Origin: Desulfofundulus luciae
GTDB lineage: Bacteria > Bacillota > Desulfotomaculia > Desulfotomaculales > Desulfovirgulaceae
Direction of reading: 5' to 3'
DNA length: 64,000 nt
Assembly (NCBI RefSeq): GCF_030813795.1
Contig: NZ_JAUSUX010000015.1
Span: 1-64,000, forward strand
Below, piece after piece: positions 15,906 through 25,189 of the stretch (the stretch's first letter is position 1; each line of letters opens with the position of its first letter). Under the pieces are notes generated by a model, which saw only the letters and a list, made by a program, of their open reading frames with translations, ran no database searches and was not told the DNA's origin. Made by a program: the position numbers and the translations under genes.

Positions 15906-18719
15906 TTGTATCACCATAAAAGGACGGTTAAAAAGCTGAGTTTGTTACTGGTTCTGGTCATGGCCGCAACCCTGCTGACACCGGCGGTAAATGCCGGCGC
16001 CAGCGGGGTATCCGGCTCACCGGCCAACAATGCCGTGCAGTTTCTGTACAATGAATACATCCAGAAGGGAATCAATAATTCGGAGTATGGGGTGGGTTCC
16101 TATGCTCTTTATGTCTTAAAGCAGGCCGGTGTTGATGTTGCTTCCTGGGTGTATAATGGTGAAAATCTAAATGATGCGGTTATAAACGCTGTTTATAACG
16201 ATATTTCACAGCCAGATAATGTTCCGGCCAAGATCCTGGCCCAGGACCTCCTTGCCATGCAGGCGCTGGGGCGAAGCGATCTGGCCGATCAGCTTGTGGA
16301 GATCTTGAAAAACAGGCAGACGGAGAACGGCTTTGATACGGGAGCTTACAGCCTTTTCAGCAACCTGCCGGCCTTTGACCTGCTGGGCCGGGCGGGTAAG
16401 CTGAGCGTTATAAACGCTGCTTATACCAGGGATTACATTATAAGCAATCAACTTACCCAGTCTACTGTACCCTCAGAGGTATACGGTGCCTGGGGCGGGA
16501 GCTGGACGGATGACAAGGGCAAAACAAACTATTTTGCCGACTTCATGGCCACGGCCCAGGCGGTAAGGGCTCTGCATTATCTCGATCCCGGCGGGCAGGA
16601 TGCCAGGGTGCAGGCGGCCATTAATAACGGCCTTAACTGGATGAGGGACCAGCAAAAGGCCGACGGCAGTTTTGTGGCCGGCTGGGACGACCCGGCCATT
16701 GACACCGCTGAAGTGGTTGTGACCTTAAAGGCGCTGGGAAGGGATCCGGCTGATTGGAAGACCAGTGACGGAAAAACGGCCGTTGATTATCTGATGAATA
16801 ATGTCCTCAATCCGGATGGTAGTTTCGGCACCTCAAAGAACGCCATGGATGCCATCTGGGTGCTCAGTGCCTGTAACTTGTTAAGTAGTCAGTTTTATAT
16901 TAACCCCTTCAATGTAATAAAGAACATCGGTGAGCAACAGCAATTTACAGCCGTCTGGCAGGACGCCTACGGCCAGTCTGACGTAACGCAATGGGCCACC
17001 TGGTCTGTGGCCGACAGCAGCATTGCCAGCGTCGATGACAGTGTTTATGGTCTGGTTAAAGCAATAAAGGCCGGCCAGACGGTGGTGAAGGCCGTGTACA
17101 ACGGCCTGACGGCGGCGGCCACCCTGACCGTGCAGTCTGCGGCTGGAGGCGGCGGGACCGCTACCGCGGTAACGGTCGGGATGGCCGTAGTGGGCCTGAA
17201 CGGAGAATTGCTCTACGGTCCCTCCTACGTAATGGTACCGAAAGAAAACAAATGGGGCCTTACCGCCCTGGGCGCCCTGGATGCATCGGGCGTTCCCTAC
17301 CATACCTCCACGTGGTCCTGGGGCATTCTGGTAGATGAAATTGCCGGGCAGGCCAATAGCGGGATGGCCGGCTGGATGTATACGGTGAACGGGCAGGTTC
17401 CCTCCTTTGGCCCGGAAAAGTACAACATTAAAGAGGGCGACAAGATCATCTGGTACTACAGTAAGAGCATGGACCAGCAGCCCCCCGGATGGGACGACCT
17501 GGTGAAACGGGCCTCCGGAGGAAGCAATCAGGCAGCCAATCTGCCCGCTCCGGTGAGCGATTCCGTTTTAAATGCAGCCATCGAGGGTGCCGGTTCTGCC
17601 GGTCGGATCGTTCTGCAGGCAGAGGACAATCAAACTGTTCTGGCCCTGACGGTGGATCATCTGGCTAAAATAACCGGTGTTAACAAACCGCTGGCCGTGA
17701 CCGTTTCCGGCGTGCAGTTTGTGCTTTCCGTGGATAGCCTGAAAGTACCGGAGTTGAAGGTTGCCGAGGCGGCGCAGTTGCAGGTTAAAGCCCAGAAGTT
17801 GAGCAGCATCGAAGCCCGGGATCTGGTCAAGCCTGTTGCCGACAAGCTAAAACTGGTGGGCGATGTCTACGAACTGGACGTGCTGGCAGTGAAGAAAGAC
17901 GGCACGGCGCAGAAGATCGCGCAGCTTCCCGACTGCCTGGTAATGCTGCCGGTGCCTGCTGAAGCTAAGGAAGCGGCGGCGGGCGGCCGGGTGAAGGTAT
18001 ACCGCTATAACGAAAGTAAAAAGATCTGGGAGGAGGTGGGCGGAACCTATGACCCGGCGGCAGGTATCATTACCTTTAAAGCCGAACATTTTAGCAAATA
18101 CGCCTTGATGGAAACCAGCACCCCGCCCGCGTTAAAAACCTTTGCCGACATTGCCGGGCACTGGGCGCAGAAGGATATAGAATTTATGGCCACAAAAGGG
18201 TACGTTGCCGGTGTGGGTGACAACAAATTTGCACCGGAAGCCATCGTTACCCGGGCCGAATTTGCCGCCATCCTGGCCCGTATGGCCGGCCTGATGGCCG
18301 AACCGGACGGGGCAAAGCGCTTCAATGACGTGCCGCAAAACGCCTGGTACTGCGGTATGGTGGGTGCGGCGGCGAAAGCAGGATTGGTGCGGGGAACCGG
18401 CGAACACAGTTTTGCACCAAATGAGCCCATCACCCGGGAGCAAATGGCGGCCATGATGGTGCGGTTAATGGCCCGGGAAGGACAGGATATGAGTATTGGT
18501 GAGGCCGATGCGGCCAGAATACTGGCCGGCTTTGAAGATGCTGCCTCTATTTCTCCCTGGGCGCGAAACTCTGTGGCCCTGGTGGTACGGGAGCAGGTCA
18601 TGAGGGGCCGGGCGCTGGCCCGGTTCATCCCTGCAGGCAATACCACCCGGGCAGAAGCTACTGTAGTACTGTACCGGGTGTGGCAAAAGTTACAGCCGGC
18701 TGCTGCTGATAAGAAGTGA
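15906..18719 (+). CDS. Transcobalamin-like S-layer protein: toroid + Ig-like + DUF4430 + SLH
   Basis: A 937-residue exported protein starting at TTG 15906 (AAGGGGG upstream). Order: signal peptide (~1-35), alpha/alpha toroid (~37-330, strongly similar to the previous gene), bacterial Ig-like BIG2 (~335-415, QATWSVADSSIASV type), DUF4430 (~425-540, WGLTALGALDASGVPY, GMAGWMYTVNGQVPSFGP, KIIWYYSKSMDQQPPGWDDL), an unrecognised beta-rich domain (~545-740), and SLH repeats (~745-930). Toroid plus DUF4430 is the domain pair of vertebrate intrinsic factor and transcobalamin, where B12 is held between the two. Cobalamin-riboswitch control supports a corrinoid-capturing surface role; actual ligand is inferred. 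Confidence 0.85.
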   Translation: MYHHKRTVKKLSLLLVLVMAATLLTPAVNAGASGVSGSPANNAVQFLYNEYIQKGINNSEYGVGSYALYVLKQAGVDVASWVYNGENLNDAVINAVYNDISQPDNVPAKILAQDLLAMQALGRSDLADQLVEILKNRQTENGFDTGAYSLFSNLPAFDLLGRAGKLSVINAAYTRDYIISNQLTQSTVPSEVYGAWGGSWTDDKGKTNYFADFMATAQAVRALHYLDPGGQDARVQAAINNGLNWMRDQQKADGSFVAGWDDPAIDTAEVVVTLKALGRDPADWKTSDGKTAVDYLMNNVLNPDGSFGTSKNAMDAIWVLSACNLLSSQFYINPFNVIKNIGEQQQFTAVWQDAYGQSDVTQWATWSVADSSIASVDDSVYGLVKAIKAGQTVVKAVYNGLTAAATLTVQSAAGGGGTATAVTVGMAVVGLNGELLYGPSYVMVPKENKWGLTALGALDASGVPYHTSTWSWGILVDEIAGQANSGMAGWMYTVNGQVPSFGPEKYNIKEGDKIIWYYSKSMDQQPPGWDDLVKRASGGSNQAANLPAPVSDSVLNAAIEGAGSAGRIVLQAEDNQTVLALTVDHLAKITGVNKPLAVTVSGVQFVLSVDSLKVPELKVAEAAQLQVKAQKLSSIEARDLVKPVADKLKLVGDVYELDVLAVKKDGTAQKIAQLPDCLVMLPVPAEAKEAAAGGRVKVYRYNESKKIWEEVGGTYDPAAGIITFKAEHFSKYALMETSTPPALKTFADIAGHWAQKDIEFMATKGYVAGVGDNKFAPEAIVTRAEFAAILARMAGLMAEPDGAKRFNDVPQNAWYCGMVGAAAKAGLVRGTGEHSFAPNEPITREQMAAMMVRLMAREGQDMSIGEADAARILAGFEDAASISPWARNSVALVVREQVMRGRALARFIPAGNTTRAEATVVLYRVWQKLQPAAADKK

Positions 18720-18799
18720 TACTTCCATGTAGCTATGGGAGGGAGGGCGAGTAAGCCGGTCGGACCGGGGACATGCTGGCGGCCACGTGCCGCCCTTGT

Positions 18800-18827
18800 G
18801 CGGGAGCGGGTGTCGTTCCGCTCCCGC
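18800..18827 (+). repeat. GC-rich 10-bp hairpin
   Basis: GCGGGAGCGG, 8-base loop, CCGCTCCCGC, without a T-run. It lies between the S-layer protein and the tethered DUF4430 gene. It may pause transcription or stabilise an mRNA end. Confidence 0.4.
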
Positions 18828-18875
18828 GGGCGCTACAGCGTGAAATGCTTACTTCTGTTTACATGGGGTGATTCC

Positions 18876-19613
18876 ATGAAGCGCAAACTCATCTATGTTA
18901 TTGGCCTGCTGGTGATTCTGGCCGGAGTGCTGGGCCCCGCCCTTTACATGCACAAAGTTTTCAGCTCCCAGCAGCAATACCGGCAGGCCCATAGCAGCCA
19001 GGCTGCTGGCAGCCAGAGAACTAACTACAGCGCAGCGGAACAGGAAAATGCTACTGCACAGAGCCAGCCTGTCGCTGGCACCGGTCAATCTTCTCCCGGG
19101 GTAAATACAACCCAGCCCCCCGGCGAATCAACGCAAAGTTCATCACCCGCAGCAAAACAGGACAACCAGGGAGCGGACAGAGCTCAAAGTAAGCGGTCCA
19201 CCCCGCAGGGTGCGGCCCCTTCCCAACCGGCAGGAAATTCTTCTGCTGCGCCGGAGAGGGAAGCCGGGTGCAGGGTCTGGGTGGCCGTTGTCGGGAAAAA
19301 TGATGAGTTTCTTTTCAGGCCGGCGCAGGTGACGGTTAAACCGGACAACAGGTGGGGGATTACCGCCCTGGGCGCCCTGGAGGCCACCGGTCTTCCCTAC
19401 GCCATGAAACCGGCCTGGCCCGATTTTGTGGATTCCATAGGTGGGCAGGCCTGCAGCGGCATGGCCGGGTGGATGTATTCGGTAAACGGCGAGGTGCCCA
19501 TGCACATGGCCAGCAAGCACCCGGTAAAAACGGGGGACAAAGTAATCTGGTGGTACAGCAGGAGCATGGATCAGCCCCCTCCACGGTGGGAAGACCTGGT
19601 AGGCAAAAAGTAA
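18876..19613 (+). CDS. Membrane-tethered DUF4430 (transcobalamin beta-domain-like) protein
   Basis: A 245-residue protein. A single N-terminal membrane anchor (KLIYVIGLLVILAGVLGPAL, residues ~4-24) is followed by a ~100-residue low-complexity Gln/Ser/Pro/Ala linker, and residues ~130-245 are a DUF4430 domain closely matching that of the preceding gene (RWGITALGALEATGLPYAM, GMAGWMYSVNGEVPM, KVIWWYSRSMDQPPPRWEDL). The long linker would let the domain reach through the wall and pass ligand to the ECF transporter encoded 12 bases downstream. ATG 18876 has GGGGTG upstream. Handing on a corrinoid is inference from domain and context. Confidence 0.8.
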   Translation: MKRKLIYVIGLLVILAGVLGPALYMHKVFSSQQQYRQAHSSQAAGSQRTNYSAAEQENATAQSQPVAGTGQSSPGVNTTQPPGESTQSSSPAAKQDNQGADRAQSKRSTPQGAAPSQPAGNSSAAPEREAGCRVWVAVVGKNDEFLFRPAQVTVKPDNRWGITALGALEATGLPYAMKPAWPDFVDSIGGQACSGMAGWMYSVNGEVPMHMASKHPVKTGDKVIWWYSRSMDQPPPRWEDLVGKK

Positions 19614-19625
19614 AGGGGTGCCGGA

Positions 19626-20555
19626 ATGTTTGACAGGCTTTTTTACCGGGAAAAGGGGCTTTTCCTGCAGAGCTTTCACCCGGCTACGGTCCTGGTTTAT
19701 CTTCTGGTGCTCCTCATTCTGAGCCTGATCTATGACCATCCCATTTACCTGCTGGCGCTTCTTCTCCTGCTTGCCCTCCTGATCAGGGAAGTGGACGGCC
19801 TGGATGCCTGGGAGGGATTTTTAAAAGCAGGGGTCTTTTTAATGCTGGTGGTGATGATGGTCAACCCCCTGGTGATCCGGGCCGGCAAAACCATCATCTG
19901 GCACGGTCCGGCAGTACCTTTCCTGGGGAAGCTGGACATATCCATGGAGGCCGTCTATTTCGGCGCGGCTTCCAGCTTGAGGCTTCTGGTCATCATCAGC
20001 ATTTTTTGCCTTTATAATCTGATGATCAACCCGGACAGGGTATTGAATCTTTTTTCCGGAGTGGCCGGTAAATCAGTCCTGGTGATAACCCTGGCCACGC
20101 GGCTGTTTCCCACCATGGTGAGGGACCTGCAGAGGATCAGGGAAGTACAGCAGTTACGGGGCGTCGACTTTGACACGGGCAGCCTGTGGCAGCGGGCAAG
20201 GAAATACTCCAGTTTATATAACGTGCTGCTTTTATCCTCCCTGGAGGGTGCCATGGAGATTGCCGAGTCCATGCAGGCCAGGGCCTTTGGCAGCGGCAGG
20301 CGTTCCGTATACAGCCGGAATATCTTAAGACCCCGGGATCTCTTCTGTCTCGGCGGCAGCCTGCTGGCTTTGCTGGCGGCAGTATGGGGGTGGCGTTATG
20401 GCCACGGCCGGTACACCTTTTACCCGGAGGCGGACTTTCTAATTAAAGACGGCGCGACTCTGGTGGTCCTGTTTATTGTGTTGTTTTACCTGTCTGTGCC
20501 GCTTCTATTGAGCGAGGGGTGGAAGCATTGCCGCTTTTTAAAGTCGAAAATCTGA
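19626..20555 (+). CDS. ECF transporter T component (CbiQ/EcfT family)
   Basis: A 309-residue membrane protein with about five hydrophobic segments and the cytoplasmic coupling helices bearing LRGVDF and SMQARAFGSGRRSVYS, the Ala-Arg-x motifs through which T components contact the ATPases. It joins the substrate-specific S component to the ATPases of an energy-coupling-factor importer. It directly precedes the fused A subunit (28-base overlap) and the S component, so T, A-A and S are in one operon. This operon sits downstream of the cobalamin riboswitches and DUF4430 proteins. Confidence 0.88.
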   Translation: MFDRLFYREKGLFLQSFHPATVLVYLLVLLILSLIYDHPIYLLALLLLLALLIREVDGLDAWEGFLKAGVFLMLVVMMVNPLVIRAGKTIIWHGPAVPFLGKLDISMEAVYFGAASSLRLLVIISIFCLYNLMINPDRVLNLFSGVAGKSVLVITLATRLFPTMVRDLQRIREVQQLRGVDFDTGSLWQRARKYSSLYNVLLLSSLEGAMEIAESMQARAFGSGRRSVYSRNILRPRDLFCLGGSLLALLAAVWGWRYGHGRYTFYPEADFLIKDGATLVVLFIVLFYLSVPLLLSEGWKHCRFLKSKI

Positions 20556-22273
20556 CCTATTACTATCCCGGAACGGAAAAGCCCGCCCTGAAAAATATCA
20601 GCCTGGAAATCCGGGAAGGAGAGTTTCTCCTTGTTACCGGTGGTTCCGGTTCGGGCAAGTCCACCCTGTCCAGGGTACTGGCGGGCCTGATCCCCGACTT
20701 TTACGGGGGCCGTATCGGGGGCAAGGTTTTCTTCAAGGGTAGGGATATCCGGACGCTGGACCGCCGGAAACTGGCCCGTGAAGTGGGTATGGTCTTTCAG
20801 GATCCGGAAAAGCAAATTGTGCAGAGCTGTGTGGAGGCGGAAATAGCCTTTGGCCTGGAAAACCTGGGGTTACCACCTGACGAGATGTCGCGCCGGGTTG
20901 CCGAGGTGGTCAGTTTCATGAATCTATCCCCGGTTCAGGAAGCCTTTACGGCCGATCTCTCAGGCGGTCAGAAACAAAAGGTGGCGCTGGCCTCCGTGCT
21001 GGCCATGCAGCCCCGTGTGCTTATTCTTGACGAACCCACCTCTCAACTGGACCCCGTCTCGGCGGAAGAAATCCTGAATGTGGTGAAAAGGCTTAATGAA
21101 GAAATGGGCTTTACGGTGATCATGGTTGAGCAGAGGCTGGAAAGATGCTTTCATTTGGCAGACCGGGTGCTGTTCATGGCGGGGGGCGAAATTATCTGCC
21201 ACGGTAATCCCGCCGAGGGAGCGCGGGAAGCGGTCAGGAGGGGACTTCCGTTTGTGCCGCCTGTGGCCAGTTTCTTTGCCCGCCTCAACTCGCCGGTGGT
21301 GCCCGTTACGGTAAAGGAGGGTCGGGAACTTTTACAGTCATACTTGAAAGGAAATGTAGCCGTTGCGAAACTGGATGTACCCCGCAGTAGCCATAATTCC
21401 ACTGCAAAAGAGCAGGAAAAAAATAGCATTATCAGCCTGAAAAATGTATGGTTTGCTTATCCTGGCGGTCAAGAGGTTTTAAAGGATATAAGCCTTGATA
21501 TAAAAGAAGGAGAATTTGTGGCCATCCTGGGGGAAAACGGTGCCGGTAAGTCGACCCTGCTCAAGATAATGGTGGGTTTGCTCAGACCGGGCCGGGGCAG
21601 GGTTTATGTAAATGGGAGAGAACCGGGACGTAATGGGTTTAAAGAAATCAGAAAATTTACCGCCTATTTATCCCAGAACCCCAACGACTACCTCTTCCAC
21701 GAAACGGTGGAAGATGAGCTGCTTTTCACCATGCGTAATTTCGGCTTGAAAGACCGGGGGCGGGTGGATGAAATCCTGCACAGACTGCAGCTGGAGCGCT
21801 ACCGCCGGCGAAACCCCAGGGACCTGAGCAGCGGGGAAAGGCAGAGGGTGGCTTTAGCTTCCGTTCTGGTTACCGACCCCGGTTTGATCATTTTAGATGA
21901 ACCCACCAGGGGGGTTGATTTGGGTTTAAAGTCGGAACTGGGACATTTTCTGCAAGAGGAGGCCGCAAAGGGCAAAACGGTAATCGTGGTAACCCACGAT
22001 GTGGAGTTTGCGGCCGAGTTTGCCGGAAGAGTGGTGATGATGTTTGCGGGAAGGATTGTTGCCGCCGGGGAAAAGCACGCGGTGTTGGGGAGATCCGTAT
22101 TTTACTCCCCGCAGATCAGCAAGTTGTGCCGGGGCATTTGCGATGGAGTGGTCACCTCTGCCGAAGCGCTGGAACAGCTTGGGCCGCTTCTGGCCGCTAA
22201 ACCGGCCGTCTTAATCAAAAGCACGGGAGAGAAGGCCATATGGGGACGAGCTGGGGGCTGTACACCACATTGA
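20528..22273 (+). CDS. ECF transporter fused double ATPase (A-A' components)
   Basis: A ~581-residue protein made of two ABC ATPase domains in one chain. Domain 1 (~1-270) has GGSGSGKSTLSR, Q-loop VFQDPEKQIVQS, LSGGQKQKVALAS and VLILDEPTSQLDP; domain 2 (~300-540) has GENGAGKSTLLKIM, SQNPNDYLFHETVED, LSSGERQRVALAS and LIILDEPTRGVDLG. Single-chain ATPases of this kind pair with CbiQ-type T and S components. TTG 20528 (GAGGGG 8 bases upstream) is preferred over GTG 20519. The C-terminal ~40 residues extend beyond the second ABC fold. Confidence 0.9.
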   Translation: MPLFKVENLTYYYPGTEKPALKNISLEIREGEFLLVTGGSGSGKSTLSRVLAGLIPDFYGGRIGGKVFFKGRDIRTLDRRKLAREVGMVFQDPEKQIVQSCVEAEIAFGLENLGLPPDEMSRRVAEVVSFMNLSPVQEAFTADLSGGQKQKVALASVLAMQPRVLILDEPTSQLDPVSAEEILNVVKRLNEEMGFTVIMVEQRLERCFHLADRVLFMAGGEIICHGNPAEGAREAVRRGLPFVPPVASFFARLNSPVVPVTVKEGRELLQSYLKGNVAVAKLDVPRSSHNSTAKEQEKNSIISLKNVWFAYPGGQEVLKDISLDIKEGEFVAILGENGAGKSTLLKIMVGLLRPGRGRVYVNGREPGRNGFKEIRKFTAYLSQNPNDYLFHETVEDELLFTMRNFGLKDRGRVDEILHRLQLERYRRRNPRDLSSGERQRVALASVLVTDPGLIILDEPTRGVDLGLKSELGHFLQEEAAKGKTVIVVTHDVEFAAEFAGRVVMMFAGRIVAAGEKHAVLGRSVFYSPQISKLCRGICDGVVTSAEALEQLGPLLAAKPAVLIKSTGEKAIWGRAGGCTPH

Positions 22274-22863
22274 CCGGCATCCTTGCCGTTTTATTGCTTT
22301 TGTCCGCCATGGAGAAAAAAGGGGCTCTGGACTCCCGGCAGGTATCGGTTATTGCCGTGCTGGCCGCCTTGTGTGCGGCTGGCCGGGCGGTGACGGGAGT
22401 GGGTCTTTTATTTCTGCAGCCCACCATGTTTCTGGTGGAGATAACGGGATTTGTCTATGGTGCGCGGGTCGGCTTCTTTACAGGGGCCATGACTCCTTTG
22501 ATTTCCAACTTCTTTATGGGACAGGGATCCTGGACGCCCTGGCAGATGCTCTGCTGGGGGCTGGTGGGGGTTTCCGGGGCGGCAGTCAAAGTCCTGTTCC
22601 CCCGGGCGGGAAACAAAACCCTGACCGCAGTCTGCTTCCTCTGGGGTTACCTTTACGGGGCCATCATGGATGTCTGGCAGTGGACCGTCTTTATGCGCCC
22701 CCTGACCTGGCAGACCTATTTTCTCACCTGGGCGGCGGGTTTTAGCTTCGATTCCCTGCGGGCCGCCGGTAATCTTTTCTTCTGTGCCGCCCTGGGGCAC
22801 CAGACCTTGAAGATTCTCCAGTATTTCCATAAGAAGATGGATATACAATATCTGGAAAGTTAA
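22240..22863 (+). CDS. ECF transporter substrate-binding S component
   Basis: A 207-residue membrane protein with about six hydrophobic segments. The segment ALCAAGRAVTGVGLLFLQPT, followed by GARVGFFTGAMTPLISNFFM and GQGSWTPWQMLCWGLVG, is typical of the ECF_trnsprt family that includes CbrT, shown in Lactobacillus delbrueckii to import vitamin B12. Overlaps the ATPase gene by 34 bases. Position downstream of cobalamin riboswitches and DUF4430 proteins makes cobalamin or a precursor the best guess for substrate. Sequence alone does not exclude other vitamins. Confidence 0.82.
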   Translation: MGTSWGLYTTLTGILAVLLLLSAMEKKGALDSRQVSVIAVLAALCAAGRAVTGVGLLFLQPTMFLVEITGFVYGARVGFFTGAMTPLISNFFMGQGSWTPWQMLCWGLVGVSGAAVKVLFPRAGNKTLTAVCFLWGYLYGAIMDVWQWTVFMRPLTWQTYFLTWAAGFSFDSLRAAGNLFFCAALGHQTLKILQYFHKKMDIQYLES

Positions 22864-22962
22864 CCCGGAGAAGAATCAGGCGTCTTTCGCTCCAGACAGC
22901 GCCGTACCCTGGTGGTAACGGTTTTACCAAATATTAACGTCGTATGGAGAAGGAGGGGCAGA

Positions 22963-24357
22963 ATGCTAACGAGAAGGCCGTTTTTGTTTTTGCTGATCTT
23001 ACTGCCCTTTTGCCTGGCCGCTGCAGAATTAATTTTTCCCGGGCAGGTAGAAGCAGCTCCCGGGCGGGCTCCGGCGGTAGAGTGGGCCTTTTCCCCGGGT
23101 AAGGGTGAGGCCCGCTGTGTGGCCCAGACAGGGGACGGAGGATATGTTTGCACCGGCTGGATCGAATCCAGGGAAGGGGGTTCTGACGTTTTCCTTGCCC
23201 GGATGGACCGTAAAGGGAACAGGCTGTGGCAAAAAGTATTCAAGGGCAATGGCTACAGCTGCGGGTACTGTGTAGAAGAAGTCCGCGGCGGCGGTTTTAT
23301 CATTGTTGGGGATACAAAATCCAAAAACGGCTATGACCACGATGTTTATGTGGTGCGGACGGATGAAAGGGGCGAGCCCTTGTGGGAACGTAACTTCGGC
23401 GGCCGGTATTGCGATTATGCCTGGTCCGTGCAGCAGACAGAAGACGGTGGCTTCATCCTGGCCGGGGGTACGGAGTCCTTTGGCGCGGGCATATATGACG
23501 TCTACCTGATCAAACTGGATTCTTCCGGTAAGAAGCTCTGGGAAAAAACGTACGGCGGTAAGGGTTCCGATTGCGGTTATGCCGTGCTGGAGATGGGTGA
23601 CGGCGGTTATCTCATTGCAGGTAATGCTGAATCCTTTGGTAACGGAAATCCCGACGTATACCTCCTGCGAACGGACGGAAATGGGCAGGTGATCTGGCAG
23701 AAGACATACGGCGGCAAGGGGTCGGATTACGGCTGGTCTCTGGCTCCATCCCGTGACGGCGGCTATGTGATTGCCGGCGAGAAGGAGATTACCGGCGGGC
23801 AGGGCGGGATTCTGGCGCCTTACCTGGTCCGGGTTGACCCTGATGGAAATTTGCTCTGGGAAAAGACGTACGGGGGCCAGAACGCCGGTTCGGCTTATGC
23901 CGTCCGCAAGACCGGGGATGGCGGGTATATCCTGGCGGGTAAAAAAGAATCCGCCGGGGGCGGCTACGATATCTGGGTGGTGAAAACAGACAAAAACGGC
24001 GATCCTGTCTGGGAGAAGACCATCGCCGGCGCCGGATGCAACAGCGGCTACAGCATCCAGCAGTCAAAAGACGGCGGGTATGTTGTGGCGGGGAGAAAGG
24101 GGATGGAAAAAGGTGCCGGGAGTGAGATTTTGTTGCTGAAACTAGAGGGGACCGGAACATTGAATACTCCCTTATTGCTGTTCACCGGTGCAGGAGCCGC
24201 CATTGCCGGCCTGGCTTTGCTTTTTACCCTGAAAAGGAGGGGAGCAAAACAGGGGATAAAAAATTTACAGGGCAGCAGGAACTTTGAATTTAATGGCGAA
24301 CAACATTATAAAATTAATGGGCGGCAGAAGTCGCCTGGCTTTTTAGGGACCATTTAG
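22963..24357 (+). CDS. Exported repeat (beta-propeller-like) protein with C-terminal anchor
   Basis: A 464-residue protein. ATG 22963 follows AAGGAGGGG by 5 bases and opens a signal peptide (LTRRPFLFLLILLPFCLAAA). The body has about seven repeats of ~50 residues around the pattern W-x-K-x-[YF]-GG-[KR]-x-x-[DG]-x-x-[YW]-[AS]-[VL]-x(6-8)-DGGY-[IV]-[LIV]-AG, such as KTYGGKGSDYGWSL and DGGYVIAGEKE, consistent with a beta-propeller. A transmembrane helix (LLLFTGAGAAIAGLALLFTL) and a basic tail end it. Function is not known. It closes the riboswitch-led block and is followed by the hairpin at 24,401. Confidence 0.75.
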   Translation: MLTRRPFLFLLILLPFCLAAAELIFPGQVEAAPGRAPAVEWAFSPGKGEARCVAQTGDGGYVCTGWIESREGGSDVFLARMDRKGNRLWQKVFKGNGYSCGYCVEEVRGGGFIIVGDTKSKNGYDHDVYVVRTDERGEPLWERNFGGRYCDYAWSVQQTEDGGFILAGGTESFGAGIYDVYLIKLDSSGKKLWEKTYGGKGSDCGYAVLEMGDGGYLIAGNAESFGNGNPDVYLLRTDGNGQVIWQKTYGGKGSDYGWSLAPSRDGGYVIAGEKEITGGQGGILAPYLVRVDPDGNLLWEKTYGGQNAGSAYAVRKTGDGGYILAGKKESAGGGYDIWVVKTDKNGDPVWEKTIAGAGCNSGYSIQQSKDGGYVVAGRKGMEKGAGSEILLLKLEGTGTLNTPLLLFTGAGAAIAGLALLFTLKRRGAKQGIKNLQGSRNFEFNGEQHYKINGRQKSPGFLGTI

Positions 24358-24400
24358 GGATCACTATTCGGCAATTGAATTCAAAGTTTAGAGTACAGGC

Positions 24401-24456
24401 AACCATGAAGGTGCTGTTTTCCTCCAGGGAGGAGGGCAGGCTTTCATGGTTTTCTT
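24401..24456 (+). promoter_or_regulatory. CCAYGAAGG hairpin, copy E
   Basis: AACCATGAAG ... CTTTCATGGTT outer stem, inner TTTTCCTCC/GGAGGAGGGC-type stem, then TTTTC. Same layout as the copies at 30,453, 45,397, 53,888 and 57,099. Here it may also terminate the preceding gene. The stretch 24,457-24,720 holds another structured leader and the terminator at 24,650. Confidence 0.5.
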
Positions 24457-24649
24457 ATTTTTGCCTGCCCTGGGCAGGCAGTGCGGCATCAGCCGCGGTT
24501 TAACTGCGGGGGTCCTAAGCTAAACCTTGGCGTTAGCTTTTAACCCTATACCTGTTTGCCGGACGGGATCCACGGTAAACGGGTCGACTCCTTCTCAACA
24601 AGTATGCAGTGGTCTGGTCAACCCTGCATGCTGTACCTCCTTTCGTCCT

Positions 24650-24696
24650 GGCATGTGGGGACTGGTCACCCCCACATGCCGCCACTTCTTTTTTTA
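24650..24696 (+). terminator. Strong terminator just before the chelatase operon
   Basis: GGCATGTGGGG (24650-24660), loop ACTGGTCAC, CCCCACATGCC (24670-24680), then CTTCTTTTTTT. The T-run ends about 25 bases before the start codon of the DUF3842 gene, the usual place of an attenuator. The preceding ~190 bases contain several stems (CCTGCC..GGGCAGG, GCATG repeats) but no riboswitch class I can name. Confidence 0.7.
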
Positions 24697-24720
24697 AAAT
24701 TTGGAGGAGCAGCAAAAGGC

Positions 24721-25155
24721 ATGCGTATAGCAGTAATTGACGGTCAGGGCGGGGGCATTGGCCGGGTCATCGTGGAAAAGTTGCGGAAGGCCCTGCCAAA
24801 GGACGATGTGGAAATCATTGCCCTGGGTACCAACGCCATGGCGGCGGCTTTGATGCTCAAGGCGGGGGCCAACGATGCGGCCAGCGGCGAAAATGCCGTT
24901 ATTTACAATGCGGATAAGGTGGACATTATTGTGGGCACCATTGCCGTACTGATGCCCCACAGTATGCTGGGGGAATTTACCCCGGCCATGGCCGAAGCGG
25001 TGGCTAAGAGCCCTGCGAGAAAGATTCTTTTGCACCTGAATCGCTCCAATGTAGAGATAGTGGGGGTAGTTGCCGAGCCGCTACCCCATTTAATTGATTT
25101 TCTGGTAGAACGGGTGAAGACTATAATGGCTGCCAGGTGCGCGGGAAAGGGTTAA
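24721..25155 (+). CDS. DUF3842 family protein
   Basis: A 144-residue cytoplasmic protein. The N-terminus MRIAVIDGQGGGIGRVIVEK is Rossmann-like and glycine-rich, as in nucleotide-binding folds, and the rest alternates short strands and helices (VEIIALGTNAMAAALMLKAG, IVGTIAVLMPHSMLGEFTP). It matches the DUF3842 family, of unknown function. ATG 24721 follows GGAGGAGC at a somewhat long distance. It is first in a tight operon with the ChlD- and ChlI-like subunits (35-base gap), which links it to metal chelation or to control of the chelatase. Confidence 0.75.
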   Translation: MRIAVIDGQGGGIGRVIVEKLRKALPKDDVEIIALGTNAMAAALMLKAGANDAASGENAVIYNADKVDIIVGTIAVLMPHSMLGEFTPAMAEAVAKSPARKILLHLNRSNVEIVGVVAEPLPHLIDFLVERVKTIMAARCAGKG

Positions 25156-25189
25156 AGCCGCTGTTTATTTTCACATGGAGGGTCCATTT

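Noticed and set aside
24457-24650. Molybdenum-cofactor, TPP or FMN riboswitch before the chelatase operon
   Set aside because: Structured region with terminator but none of the conserved cores of those classes is visible.
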